From Steinernema hermaphroditum (Eukaryota > Nematoda > Chromadorea > Rhabditida > Steinernematidae), in assembly GCA_030435675.1 (NCBI GenBank), contig CM059623.1:212012-276011 (forward strand): a stretch of DNA of 64,000 nucleotides. Reading direction: 5' to 3'. The notes beneath the pieces are model-generated. The model made no database searches. It was not told where the DNA came from and saw nothing but the letters and a program-made list of their open reading frames with translations. The position numbers and the translations under genes are program-made. The stretch's first letter is position 1, and each line of letters opens with the position of its first letter. Of the stretch, positions 29,161 through 42,688 are shown piece after piece.

Positions 29161-31526
29161 CATTTTTATGATTGGATCTTGTAGAACTGCACGAGCCTGA
29201 TCGAACGCGCCTATTCCCGTTGGATTTACTGTGGACTATCTTAGTTTCCTGCAAAACTTTCAATTCGAGACAGCAGGGCCCTTGCTCATACCAAAAGCTC
29301 TGCATCTGACCCTCCTGCTCCAAAGTACCATATCATTTGACGATTGGATCTTGTAGAACTGCACGAGCCTGATCGAACGCGCCTACTCTTGTTGGATTTC
29401 CTGTGGACTATCTTAGTTTCCTGCAAAACTTTCAATTCGAGACAGTTAGGGCCTTGTTCATACAAAGAGTTATGCATCTGACCCCTCCGCTCCAATTTTT
29501 ATGATTGGATCTTGTAGAACTGCACGAGCCTGATCGAACACGCCTATTCCCGTTGGGTTTCCTGTGGACTATCTTAGTTTCCTGCAAAACTTTCAATTCG
29601 AGACAGATAGGGCCTTGCCCATACCAAAAGCTCTGCATCTGACCCTCCTGCTCCAAAGTACCATAGCATTTTTATGATTGGATCTTGTAGAACTGCACGA
29701 GCCTGATCGAACGCGCCTATTCCCGTTGGGATTACTGTGGACTATCTTAGTTTCCTGCAAAACTTTCAATTCGAGACAGATAGGGCCTTGCTCATACCAA
29801 AAGCTCTGCATCTGACCCTCCTGCTCCAAAGTACCATAGCATTTTTATGATTGGATCTTGTAGAACTGTACGAGCCTGATCGAACGCGCCTATTCCCGTT
29901 GGGATTACTGTGGACTATCTTAGTTTCCTGCAAAACTTTCAATTCGAGACAGTTAGGGCCTTGTTCATACAAAGAGTTATGCATCTGACCCCTCCGCTCC
30001 AATTTTTATGATTGGATCTTGTAGAACTGCACGAGCCTGATCGAACACGCCTATTCCCGTTGGGTTTCCTGTGGACTATCTTAGTTTCCTGCAAAACGTT
30101 CAATTCGAGACAGATAGGGCCTTGTTCATACAAAGAGTTCTGCATCTGACCCTCCTGCTCCAAAGTACCATAGCATTCTTATGATTGGATCTTGTAGAAC
30201 TGCACGAGCCTGATCGAACGCGCCTACTCTCGTTGGATTTCCTGCGGACTATCTTAGTTTCCTGCAAAACTTTCAATTCGAGACAGCAGGGCCCTTGCTC
30301 ATACCAAAAGCTCTGCATCTGACCCTCCTGCTCCAAAGTACCATATCATTTTTATGATTGGATCTTGTAGAACTGCACGAGCCTGATCGAACGCGCCTAT
30401 TCCCGTTGGGATTCCTGTGGACTATCTTAGTTTCCTGCAAAACGTTCAATTCGAGACAGATAGGGCCTTGTTCATACAAAGAGTTCTGCATCTGACCCTC
30501 CTGCTCCAAAGTACCATAGCATTTTTATGATTGGATCTTGTAGAACTGCACGAGCCTGATCGAACGCGCCTACTCTCGTTGGATTTCCTGCGGACTATCT
30601 TAGTTTCCTGCAAAACTTTCAATTCGAGACAGTTAGGGCCTTGTTCATACAAAGAGTTATGCATCTGACCCTCCTGCTCCAAAGTACCATAGCATTTTTA
30701 TGATTGGATCTTGTAGAACTGCACGAGCCTGATCGAACGCGCCTATTCCCGTTGGGATTACTGTGGACTATCTTAGTTTCCTGCAAAACTTTCAATTCGA
30801 GACAGATAGGGCCTTGTTCATACAAAGAGTTCTGCATCTGACCCTCCTGCTCCAAAGTACCATAGCATTTTTATGATTGGATCTTGTAGAACTGCACGAG
30901 CCTGATCGAACGCGCCTATTCCCGTTGGATTTACTGTGGACTATCTTAGTTTCCTGCAAAACTTTCAATTCGAGACAGATAGGGCCTTGTTCATACAAAG
31001 AGTTCTGCATCTGACCCTCCTGCTCCAAAGTACCATAGCATTTTTATGATTGGATCTTGTAGAACTGCACGAGCCTGATCGAACGCGCCTATTCCCGTTG
31101 GGATTACTGTGGACTATCTTAGTTTCCTGCAAAACTTTCAATTCGAGACAGATAGGGCCTTGTTCATACAAAGAGTTCTGCATCTGACCCTCCTGCTCCA
31201 AAGTACCATAGCATTTTTATGATTGGATCTTGTAGAACTGCACGAGCCTGATCGAACGCGCCTATTCCCGTTGGATTTACTGTGGACTATCTTAGTTTCC
31301 TGCAAAACTTTCAATTCGAGACAGCAGGGCCCTTGCTCATACCAAAAGCTCTGCATCTGACCCTCCTGCTCCAAAGTACCATATCATTTTTATGATTGGA
31401 TCTTGTAGAACTGCACGAGCCTGATCGAACGCGCCTATTCCCGTTGGGATTCCTGTGGACTATCTTAGTTTCCTGCAAAACGTTCAATTCGAGACAGATA
31501 GGGCCTTGTTCATACCAAAAATTTAT

Positions 31527-31667
31527 GTCCCCCCCCCCCCCTTTTTTTTTTTGTTTTTTTTTTAACTCCGAGCCTCTCGAACGCCCCTCCCTCTTTGGTT
31601 TTCCTCCGGCTTTCTTTTTTTCCTCCAAAATTTTCATTTCAACCCCCCTTCTCTCCAAAACGCTCTG
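31527..31667 (-). other. Corrupted satellite monomer (probable sequence artefact)
   Basis: Starts with a run of 14 C followed by long T runs, then a stretch that still aligns base for base to a normal monomer: CCGAGCCTCTCGAACGCCCC corresponds to ACGAGCCTGATCGAACGCGCC, and later TTTCCTCC, AAAATTTTCATTTC and CTCTCC match in order. The changes turn the sequence into C and T almost throughout. That fits a poor-quality read or consensus better than a natural insertion. The monomers on both sides are normal. Confidence 0.75.
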
Positions 31668-34600
31668 CATCTGACCCTCCTGCTCCAAAGTACCATAGCA
31701 TTTTTATGATTGGATCTTGTAGAACTGCACGAGCCTGATCGAACGCGCCTATTCCCGTTGGGATTACTGTGGACTATCTTAGTTTCCTGCAAAACTTTCA
31801 ATTCGAGACAGATAGGGCCTTTTTCATACCAAAAGCTCTGCATCTGACCCTCCTGCTCCAAAGTACCATAGCATTTTTATGATTGGATCTTGTAGAACTG
31901 CACGAGCCTGATCGAACGCGCCTACTCTCGTTGGATTTCCTGCGGACTATCTTAGTTTCCTGCAAAACTTTCAATTCGAGACAGCTAGGGCCCTTGCTCA
32001 TACCAAAAGCTCTGCATCTGACCCTCCTGCTCCAAAGTACTATAGCATTTTTATGATTGGATCTTGTAGAACTGCACGAGCCTGATCGAACGCGCCTATT
32101 CCCGTTGGGATTCCTGTGGACTATCTTAGTTTCCTGCAAAACGTTCAATTCGAGACAGATAGGGCCTTGTTCATACAAAGAGTTCTGCATCTGACCCTCC
32201 TGCTCCAAAGTACCATAGCATTTTTATGATTGGATCTTGTAGAACTGCACGAGCCTGATCGAACGCGCCTACTCTCGTTGGATTTCCTGCGGACTATCTT
32301 AGTTTCCTGCAAAACTTTCAATTCGAGACAGCAGGGCCCTTGCTCATACCAAAAGCTCTGCATCTGACCCTCCTGCTCCAAAGTACCATAGCATTTTTAT
32401 GAGTGGATCTTTTAGAACTGCACGAGCCTGATCGAACGCGCCTATTCCCGTTGGGATTACTGTGGACTATCTTAGTTTCCTGCAAAACTTTCAATTCGAG
32501 ACAGCAGGGCCCTTGCTCATACCAAAAGCTCTGCATCTGACCCTCCTGCTCCAAAGTACCATATCATTTTTATGATTGGATCTTGTAGAACTGCACGAGC
32601 CTGATCGAACGCGCCTATTCCCGTTGGGATTACTGTGGACTATCTTAGTTTCCTGCAAAACTTTCAATTCGAGACAGATAGGGCCTTTTTCATACCAAAA
32701 GCTCTGCATCTGACCCTCCTGCTCCAAAGTACCATAGCATTTTTATGATTGGATCTTGTAGAACTGCACGAGCCTGATCGAACGCGCCTACTCTTGTTGG
32801 ATTTCCTGTGGACTATCTTAGTTTCCTGCAAAACTTTCAATTCGAGACAGTTAGGGCCTTGTTCATACAAAGAGTTATGCATCTGACCCCTCCTGCTCCA
32901 AAGTACCATAGCATTTTTATGATTGGATCTTGTAGAACTGCACGAGCCTGATCGAACGCGCCTATTCCCGTTGGAATTACTGTGGACTATCTTAGTTTCC
33001 TGCAAAACTTTCAATTCGAGACAGCTAGGGCCTTGTTCATACAAAGAGTTCTGCATCTGACCCTCCTGCTCCAAAGTACCATAGCATTTTTATGATTGGA
33101 TCTTGTAGAACTGCACGAGCCTGATCGAACGCGCCTATTCCCGTTGGGATTACTGTGGACTATCTTAGTTTCCTGCAAAACTTTCAATTCGAGACAGATA
33201 GGGCCTTGTTCATACAAAGAGTTCTGCATCTGACCCTCCTGCTCCAAAGTACCATAGCATTTTTATGATTGGATCTTGTAGAACTGCACGAGCCTGATCG
33301 AACGCGCCTACTCTCGTTGGATTTCCTGTGGACTATCTTAGTTTCCTGCAAAACTTTCAATTCGAGACAGCTAGGGCCCTTGCTCATACCAAAAGCTCTG
33401 CATCTGACCCTCCTGCTCCAAAGTACCATATCATTTTTATGATTGGATCTTGTAGAACTGCACGAGCCTGATCGAACGCGCCTATTCCCGTTGGGATTCC
33501 TGTGGACTATCTTAGTTTCCTGCAAAACGTTCAATTCGAGACAGATAGGGCCTTGTTCATACAAAGAGTTCTGCATCTGACCCTCCTGCTCCAAAGTACC
33601 ATAGCATTTTTATGATTGGATCTTGTAGAACTGCACGAGCCTGATCGAACGCGCCTACTCTCGTTGGATTTCCTGTGGACTATCTTAGTTTCCTGCAAAA
33701 CTTTCAATTCGAGACAGTTAGGGCCTTGTTCATACAAAGAGTTCTGCATCTGACCCTCCTGCTCCAAAGTACCATAGCATTTTTATGATTGGATCTTGTA
33801 GAACTGCACGAGCCTGATCGAACGCGCCTATTCCCGTTGGAATTACTGTGGACTATCTTAGTTTCCTGCAAAACTTTCAATTCGAGACAGATAGGGCCCT
33901 TGTTCATACAAAGAGTTCTGCATCTGACCCTCCTGCTCCAAAGTACCATAGCATTTTTATGATTGGATCTTGTAGAACTGCACGAGCCTGATCGAACGCG
34001 CCTATTCTCGTTGGATTTACTGTGGACTATCTTAGTTTCCTGCAAAACTTTCAATTCGAGACAGATAGGGCCTTGTTCATACAAAGAGTTCTGCATCTGA
34101 CCCTCCTGCTCCAAAGTACCATAGCATTTTTATGATTGGATCTTGTAGAACTGCACGAGCCTGATCGAACGCGCCTACTCCCGTTGGGATTACTGTGGAC
34201 TATCTTAGTTTCCTGCAAAACTTTCAATTCGAGACAGATAGGGCCTTGTTCATACAAAGAGTTCTGCATCTGACCCTCCTGCTCCAAAGTACCATAGCAT
34301 TTTTATGATTGGATCTTGTAGAACTGCACGAGCCTGATCGAACGCGCCTATTCTCGTTGGATTTACTGTGGACTATCTTAGTTTCCTGCAAAACTTTCAA
34401 TTCGAGACAGCAAGGCCCCTTGCTCACACCAAAGAGCTCTGCATCTGACCCTCCTGCTCCAAAGTACCATAGCATTTTTATGATTGGATCTTGTAGAACT
34501 GCACGAGCCTGATCGAACGCGCCTACTCTCGTTGGATTTACTGTGGACTATCTTAGTTTCCTGCAAAACTTTCAATTCGAGACAGATAGGGCCCTTGTTC

Positions 34601-35089
34601 ATACAAAGAGTTCTGCATCTGACCCTCCTGCTCCAAAGTACCATAGCATTTTTATGATTGGATCTTGTAGAACTGCACGAGCCTGATCGAACGCGCCTAT
34701 TCTCGTTGGATTTACTGTGGACTATCTTAGTTTCCTGCAAAACTTTCAATTCGAGACAGATAGGGCCCTTGTTCATACAAAGAGCTCTGCATCTGACCCT
34801 CCTGCTCCAAAGTACCATAGCATTTTTATGATTGGATCTTGTAGAACTGCACGAGCCTGATCGAACGCGCCTACTCTCGTTGGATTTACTGTGGACTATC
34901 TTAGTTTCCTGCAAAACTTTCAATTCGAGACAGATAGGGCCTTGTTCATACAAAGAGTTCTGCATCTGACCCTCCTGCTCCAAAGTACCATAGCATTTTT
35001 ATGATTGGATCTTGTAGAACTGCACGAGCCTGATCGAACGCGCCTATTCCCGTTGGATTTACTGTGGACTATCTTAGTTTCCTGCAAAA

Positions 35090-38000
35090 CTTTCAATTCG
35101 AGACAGATAGGGCCTTGTTCATACAAAGAGTTCTGCATCTGACCCTCCTGCTCCAAAGTACCATAGCATTTTTATGATTGGATCTTGTAGAACTGCACGA
35201 GCCTGATCGAACGCGCCTACTCTCGTTGGATTTACTGTGGACTATCTTAGTTTCCTGCAAAACTTTCAATTCGAGACAGATAGGGCCTTGTTCATACAAA
35301 GAGTTCTGCATCTGACCCTCCTGCTCCAAAGTACCATAGCATTTTTATGATTGGATCTTGTAGAACTGCACGAGCCTGATCGAACGCGCCTACTCTCGTT
35401 GGATTTACTGTGGACTATCTTAGTTTCCTGCAAAACTTTCAATTCGAGACAGATAGGGCCCTTGTTCATACAAAGAGTTCTGCATCTGACCCTCCTGCTC
35501 CAAAGTACCATAGCATTTTTATGATTGGATCTTGTAGAACTGCACGAGCCTGATCGAACGCGCCTACTCTCGTTGGATTTACTGTGGACTATCTTAGTTT
35601 CCTGCAAAACTTTCAATTCGAGACAGATAGGGCCTTGTTCATACAAAGAGTTCTGCATCTGACCCTCCTGCTCCAAAGTACCATAGCATTTTTATGATTG
35701 GATCTTGTAGAACTGCACGAGCCTGATCGAACGCGCCTACTCTCGTTGGATTTACTGTGGACTATCTTAGTTTCCTGCAAAACTTTCAATTCGAGACAGA
35801 TAGGGCCTTGTTCATACAAAGAGTTCTGCATCTGACCCTCCTGCTCCAAAGTACCATAGCATTTTTATGATTGGATCTTGTAGAACTGCACGAGCCTGAT
35901 CGAACGCGCCTACTCTCGTTGGATTTACTGTGGACTATCTTAGTTTCCTGCAAAACTTTCAATTCGAGACAGATAGGGCCTTGTTCATACAAAGAGTTCT
36001 GCATCTGACCCTCCTGCTCCAAAGTACCATAGCATTTTTATGATTGGATCTTGTAGAACTGCACGAGCCTGATCGAACGCGCCTACTCTCGTTGGATTTA
36101 CTGTGGACTATCTTAGTTTCCTGCAAAACTTTCAATTCGAGACAGATAGGGCCTTGTTCATACAAAGAGTTCTGCATCTGACCCTCCTGCTCCAAAGTAC
36201 CATAGCATTTTTATGATTGGATCTTGTAGAACTGCACGAGCCTGATCGAACGCGCCTACTCTCGTTGGATTTACTGTGGACTATCTTAGTTTCCTGCAAA
36301 ACTTTCAATTCGAGACAGATAGGGCCTTGTTCATACAAAGAGTTCTGCATCTGACCCTCCTGCTCCAAAGTACCATAGCATTTTTATGATTGGATCTTGT
36401 AGAACTGCACGAGCCTGATCGAACGCGCCTACTCTCGTTGGATTTACTGTGGACTATCTTAGTTTCCTGCAAAACTTTCAATTCGAGACAGATAGGGCCT
36501 TGTTCATACAAAGAGTTCTGCATCTGACCCTCCTGCTCCAAAGTACCATAGCATTTTTATGATTGGATCTTGTAGAACTGCACGAGCCTGATCGAACGCG
36601 CCTACTCTCGTTGGATTTACTGTGGACTATCTTAGTTTCCTGCAAAACTTTCAATTCGAGACAGATAGGGCCTTGTTCATACAAAGAGTTCTGCATCTGA
36701 CCCTCCTGCTCCAAAGTACCATAGCATTTTTATGATTGGATCTTGTAGAACTGCACGAGCCTGATCGAACGCGCCTACTCTCGTTGGATTTACTGTGGAC
36801 TATCTTAGTTTCCTGCAAAACTTTCAATTCGAGACAGATAGGGCCTTGTTCATACAAAGAGTTCTGCATCTGACCCTCCTGCTCCAAAGTACCATAGCAT
36901 TTTTATGATTGGATCTTGTAGAACTGCACGAGCCTGATCGAACGCGCCTACTCTCGTTGGATTTACTGTGGACTATCTTAGTTTCCTGCAAAACTTTCAA
37001 TTCGAGACAGATAGGGCCTTGTTCATACAAAGAGTTCTGCATCTGACCCTCCTGCTCCAAAGTACCATAGCATTTTTATGATTGGATCTTGTAGAACTGC
37101 ACGAGCCTGATCGAACGCGCCTACTCTCGTTGGATTTACTGTGGACTATCTTAGTTTCCTGCAAAACTTTCAATTCGAGACAGATAGGGCCTTGTTCATA
37201 CAAAGAGTTCTGCATCTGACCCTCCTGCTCCAAAGTACCATAGCATTTTTATGATTGGATCTTGTAGAACTGCACGAGCCTGATCGAACGCGCCTACTCT
37301 CGTTGGATTTACTGTGGACTATCTTAGTTTCCTGCAAAACTTTCAATTCGAGACAGATAGGGCCTTGTTCATACAAAGAGTTCTGCATCTGACCCTCCTG
37401 CTCCAAAGTACCATAGCATTTTTATGATTGGATCTTGTAGAACTGCACGAGCCTGATCGAACGCGCCTACTCTCGTTGGATTTACTGTGGACTATCTTAG
37501 TTTCCTGCAAAACTTTCAATTCGAGACAGATAGGGCCTTGTTCATACAAAGAGTTCTGCATCTGACCCTCCTGCTCCAAAGTACCATAGCATTTTTATGA
37601 TTGGATCTTGTAGAACTGCACGAGCCTGATCGAACGCGCCTACTCTCGTTGGATTTACTGTGGACTATCTTAGTTTCCTGCAAAACTTTCAATTCGAGAC
37701 AGATAGGGCCTTTTTCATACAAAGAGTTCTGCATCTGACCCTCCTGCTCCAAAGTACCATAGCATTTTTATGATTGGATCTTGTAGAACTGCACGAGCCT
37801 GATCGAACGCGCCTACTCTCGTTGGATTTACTGTGGACTATCTTAGTTTCCTGCAAAACTTTCAATTCGAGACAGATAGGGCCTTGTTCATACAAAGAGT
37901 TCTGCATCTGACCCTCCTGCTCCAAAGTACCATAGCATTTTTATGATTGGATCTTGTAGAACTGCACGAGCCTGATCGAACGCGCCTACTCTCGTTGGAT

Positions 38001-38693
38001 TTACTGTGGACTATCTTAGTTTCCTGCAAAACTTTCAATTCGAGACAGATAGGGCCTTGTTCATACAAAGAGTTCTGCATCTGACCCTCCTGCTCCAAAG
38101 TACCATAGCATTTTTATGATTGGATCTTGTAGAACTGCACGAGCCTGATCGAACGCGCCTACTCTCGTTGGATTTACTGTGGACTATCTTAGTTTCCTGC
38201 AAAACTTTCAATTCGAGACAGATAGGGCCTTGTTCATACAAAGAGTTCTGCATCTGACCCTCCTGCTCCAAAGTACCATAGCATTTTTATGATTGGATCT
38301 TGTAGAACTGCACGAGCCTGATCGAACGCGCCTACTCTCGTTGGATTTACTGTGGACTATCTTAGTTTCCTGCAAAACTTTCAATTCGAGACAGATAGGG
38401 CCTTGTTCATACAAAGAGTTCTGCATCTGACCCTCCTGCTCCAAAGTACCATAGCATTTTTATGATTGGATCTTGTAGAACTGCACGAGCCTGATCGAAC
38501 GCGCCTACTCTCGTTGGATTTACTGTGGACTATCTTAGTTTCCTGCAAAACTTTCAATTCGAGACAGATAGGGCCTTGTTCATACAAAGAGTTCTGCATC
38601 TGACCCTCCTGCTCCAAAGTACCATAGCATTTTTATGATTGGATCTTGTAGAACTGCACGAGCCTGATCGAACGCGCCTACTCTCGTTGGATT
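35090..38693 (-). repeat. Homogenised satellite sub-block
   Basis: About 20 consecutive monomers are nearly identical, all of the ACTCTCGTTGGATTTACTG, GATAGGGCCTTGTTCATAC type, with only isolated differences such as GGGCCCTTG near 35.46 kb and GGGCCTTTTTCATAC near 37.71 kb. The rest of the array mixes types from one monomer to the next. This is the signature of a recent local amplification, or of assembly collapse or expansion. The block runs into the second gap, so its true size is unknown. Confidence 0.9.
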
Positions 38694-39193
38694 NNNNNNN
38701 NNNNNNNNNNNNNNNNNNNNNNNNNNNNNNNNNNNNNNNNNNNNNNNNNNNNNNNNNNNNNNNNNNNNNNNNNNNNNNNNNNNNNNNNNNNNNNNNNNNN
38801 NNNNNNNNNNNNNNNNNNNNNNNNNNNNNNNNNNNNNNNNNNNNNNNNNNNNNNNNNNNNNNNNNNNNNNNNNNNNNNNNNNNNNNNNNNNNNNNNNNNN
38901 NNNNNNNNNNNNNNNNNNNNNNNNNNNNNNNNNNNNNNNNNNNNNNNNNNNNNNNNNNNNNNNNNNNNNNNNNNNNNNNNNNNNNNNNNNNNNNNNNNNN
39001 NNNNNNNNNNNNNNNNNNNNNNNNNNNNNNNNNNNNNNNNNNNNNNNNNNNNNNNNNNNNNNNNNNNNNNNNNNNNNNNNNNNNNNNNNNNNNNNNNNNN
39101 NNNNNNNNNNNNNNNNNNNNNNNNNNNNNNNNNNNNNNNNNNNNNNNNNNNNNNNNNNNNNNNNNNNNNNNNNNNNNNNNNNNNNNNNNNNNN
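38694..39193. other. Assembly gap, 500 N
   Basis: Exactly 500 unknown bases, a nominal gap. Satellite orientation is - on both sides, but the monomer subfamily changes completely across it, so real array sequence is probably missing. Confidence 0.99.
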
Positions 39194-42100
39194 ATCTTAA
39201 TTTCCTGCAAAACTTTCAATTCGAGACAGCAGGGCCCTTGCTCATACCAAAAGCTCTGCATCTGACCCTCCTGCTCCAAAGTACCATAGCATTTTTATGA
39301 TTGGATCTTGTAGAACTGCACGAGCCTGATCGAACGCGCCTACTCTTGTTGGATTTCCTGTGGCCTATCTTAGTTTCCTGCAAAACTTTCAATTCGAGAC
39401 AGCAGGGCCCTTGCTCATACCAAAAGCTCTGCATGTGACCCTCCTGCTCCAAAGTACCATATCATTTTTATGATTCCATCTTGATCTACTGCACGAGCCT
39501 GATCGAACGCGCCTATTCCCGTTGGGATTACTGTGGACTATCTTAGTTTCCTGCAAAACTTTCAATTCGAGACAGCAGGGCCCTTGCTCATACCAAAAGC
39601 TCTGCATCTGACCCTCCTGCTCCAAAGTACCATAGCATTTTTATGATTGGATCTTGTATAACTGCACGAGCCTGATCGAACGCGCCTATTCCCGTTGGGA
39701 TTACTGTGGACTATCTTAGTTTCCTGCAAAACTTTCAATTCGAGACAGATAGGGCCTTGTTCATACAAAGAGTTCTGCATCTGACCCTCCTGCTCCAAAG
39801 TACCATAGCATTTTTATGATTGGATCTTGTAGAACTGCACGAGCCTGATCGAACGCGCCTATTCCCGTTGGGATTACTGTGGACTATCTTAGTTTCCTGC
39901 AAAACTTTCAATTCGAGACAGCAGGGCCCTTGCTCATACCAAAAGCTCTGCATCTGACCCTCCTGCTCCAAAGTACCATAGCATTTTTATGATTCCATCT
40001 TGATCTACTGCACGAGCCTGATCGAACGCGCCTATTCCCGTTGGGATTACTGTGGACTATCTTAGTTTCCTGCAAAACTTTCAATTCGAGACAGCAGGGC
40101 CCTTGCTCATACCAAAAGCTCTGCATGTGACCCTCCTGCTCCAAAGTACCATATCATTTTTATGATTCCATCTTGATCTACTGCACGAGCCTGATCGAAC
40201 GCGCCTATTCCCGTTGGGATTACTGTGGACTATCTTAGTTTCCTGCAAAACTTTCAATTCGAGACAGCAGGGCCCTTGCTCATACAAAGAGTTCTGCATC
40301 TGACCCTCCTGCTCCAAAGTACCATAGCATTTTTATGATTGGATCTTGTAGAACTGCACGAGCCTGATCGAACGCGCCTACTCTTGTTGGATTTCCTGTG
40401 GCCTATCTTAGTTTCCTGCAAAACTTTCAATTCGAGACAGCAGGGCCCTTGCTCATACCAAAAGCTCTGCATGTGACCCTCCTGCTCCAAAGTACCATAT
40501 CATTTTTATGATTCCATCTTGATCTACTGCACGAGCCTGATCGAACGCGCCTATTCCCGTTGGGATTACTGTGGACTATCTTAGTTTCCTGCAAAACTTT
40601 CAATTCGAGACAGCAGGGCCCTTGCTCATACAAAGAGTTCTGCATCTGACCCTCCTGCTCCAAAGTACCATAGCATTTTTATGATTGGATCTTGTAGAAC
40701 TGCACGAGCCTGATCGAACGCGCCTACTCTTGTTGGATTTCCTGTGGCCTATCTTAGTTTCCTGCAAAACTTTCAATTCGAGACAGCAGGGCCCTTGCTC
40801 ATACCAAAAGCTCTGCATCTGACCCTCCTGCTCCAAAGTACCATATCATTTTTATGATTCCATCTTGATCTACTGCACGAGCCTGATCGAACGCGCCTAT
40901 TCCCGTTGGGATTACTGTGGACTATCTTAGTTTCCTGCAAAACTTTCAATTCGAGACAGCAGGGCCCTTGCTCATACCAAAAGCTCTGCATCTGACCCTC
41001 CTGCTCCAAAGTACCATATCATTTTTATGATTCCATCTTGATCTACTGCACGAGCCTGATCGAACGCGCCTATTCCCGTTGGGATTACTGTGGACTATCT
41101 TAGTTTCCTGCAAAACTTTCAATTCGAGACAGCAGGGCCCTTGCTCATACCAAAAGCTCTGCATCTGACCCTCCTGCTCCAAAGTACCATATCATTTTTA
41201 TGATTCCATCTTGATCTACTGCACGAGCCTGATCGAACGCGCCTATTCCCGTTGGGATTACTGTGGACTATCTTAGTTTCCTGCAAAACTTTCAATTCGA
41301 GACAGCAGGGCCCTTGCTCATACAAAGAGTTCTGCATCTGACCCTCCTGCTCCAAAGTACCATAGCATTTTTATGATTGGATCTTGTAGAACTGCACGAG
41401 CCTGATCGAACGCGCCTACTCTTGTTGGATTTCCTGTGGCCTATCTTAGTTTCCTGCAAAACTTTCAATTCGAGACAGCAGGGCCCTTGCTCATACCAAA
41501 AGCTCTGCATCTGACCCTCCTGCTCCAAAGTACCATATCATTTTTATGATTCCATCTTGATCTACTGCACGAGCCTGATCGAACGCGCCTATTCCCGTTG
41601 GGATTACTGTGGACTATCTTAGTTTCCTGCAAAACTTTCAATTCGAGACAGCAGGGCCCTTGCTCATACCAAAAGCTCTGCATCTGACCCTCCTGCTCCA
41701 AAGTACCATATCATTTTTATGATTCCATCTTGATCTACTGCACGAGCCTGATCGAACGCGCCTATTCCCGTTGGGATTACTGTGGACTATCTTAGTTTCC
41801 TGCAAAACTTTCAATTCGAGACAGCAGGGCCCTTGCTCATACCAAAAGCTCTGCATCTGACCCTCCTGCTCCAAAGTACCATATCATTTTTATGATTGGA
41901 TCTTGTAGAACTGCACGAGCCTGATCGAACGCGCCTATTCCCGTTGGGATTACTGTGGACTATCTTAGTTTCCTGCAAAACTTTCAATTCGAGACAGCAG
42001 GGCCCTTGCTCATACCAAAAGCTCTGCATCTGACCCTCCTGCTCCAAAGTACCATATCATTTTTATGATTCCATCTTGATCTACTGCACGAGCCTGATCG

Positions 42101-42345
42101 AACGCGCCTATTCCCGTTGGATTTACTGTGGACTATCTTAGTTTCCTGCAAAACTTTCAATTCGAGACAGATAGGGCCTTGTTCATACAAAGAGTTATGC
42201 ATCTGACCCCTCCGCTCCAATTTTTATGATTGGATCTTGTAGGACTGCACGAGCCTGATCGAACGCGCCTATTCCCGTTGGGATTCCTGTGGACTATCTT
42301 AGTTTCCTGCAAAACTTTCAATTCGAGACAGATAGGGCCTTGTTC
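39194..42345 (-). repeat. 173-bp satellite array, edge block with a private subfamily
   Basis: About 18 monomers of the same satellite. Many carry TGATTCCATCTTGATCTACT where other blocks have TGATTGGATCTTGTAGAACT, a change absent from 1-38693. Two further local markers are CTGTGGCCTATC and GCATGTGACCCTC. The last monomers (about 42.16-42.34 kb) return to common types, then the array stops at TTGTTC at 42345. Edge-specific, more diverged monomers are expected where unequal exchange is rarer. Confidence 0.95.
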
Positions 42346-42365
42346 CTCCACGATGCCTCCACGAT
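42345..42365. repeat. Short direct repeat at the satellite/unique junction
   Basis: CCTCCACGAT occurs twice in tandem, separated by one base, exactly where satellite sequence ends. It may be a repair footprint of the event that placed the array against the neighbouring gene, or a chance microsatellite in the coding sequence. Confidence 0.7.
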
Positions 42366-42651
42366 CCCTGCTATAGCCCTGGGAAGGTATTGAGGGGTGA
42401 TCGTCTCTTTCTAAATGGTAAATTAGTCGTTTGTACATCGTTTCAGTGATTACCGGCGGAATCAGAATTGTTTCATCGATATCGGTGAACGGTACCGGCG
42501 TGTGGGTGGGGTGGGGGTCGACTTTCTCCTCCTTCTTTAGGACATCGGTCTCATCGGTCTTGTTGGTCTTGTTGGACTTCGCTTGGACGTTCACAGTATC
42601 GTTCGGCGACTTATTTTTGACGGTTTTCTTCATTGGGGGGTTTGTCTTGGG
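42346..42651 (-). CDS. Gene fragment truncated by the satellite array
   Basis: An open frame on - from a possible splice acceptor (AATTTTAG, exon from 42651) through ATG at 42633 into the array. The unique part encodes about 95 residues. The N-terminal half is Lys/Asn/Thr-rich, followed by PHPTHTPVPFTDIDETILIP and then an ETMYKRLIYHLERDD segment. The frame then continues into satellite sequence and stops there, so the real C-terminus is missing. It lies only 37 bp behind the stop of the next gene on the same strand. It could be a further exon of that gene under different splicing, a downstream gene, or the 5' remnant of a gene broken by the array. I do not recognise the family. Confidence 0.5.
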
Positions 42652-42688
42652 CTAAAATTAACTCATAATTGTCTCACATTTTAAATTT

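Larger units (their letters stand above)
19694..38693 (-). repeat. 173-bp satellite array, middle block (- orientation)
   Basis: About 110 copies of the same monomer as in 1-19193, now in reverse complement. Monomer composition differs from the left block. The 19.7-23 kb part mixes AGGAATCCCAACGGGAA and CGCAGGAAATCCAACGAGAG types. The 23-29 kb part alternates types in blocks that are themselves duplicated. The 33.7-38.7 kb part drifts into one uniform type. A few short monomers near 24.49, 27.78, 28.98 and 29.5 kb lack the GTACCATAGCAT segment. Confidence 0.98.

Noticed and set aside
1..42345. Hundreds of 62-252-codon frames in the satellite, on both strands
   Set aside because: They repeat with the 173-bp monomer, close after one unit because 173 is not a multiple of three, and run on only where a one-base longer monomer occurs. 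No gene signals.
1..42345. CRISPR-like array
   Set aside because: There are no unique spacers; units are contiguous 173-bp satellite copies in a eukaryotic genome.
1..42345. CENP-B box in the monomer
   Set aside because: The TTCG...CGGG core spacing is not present on either strand. GTTCGATCAGGCTCG is only a partial likeness.
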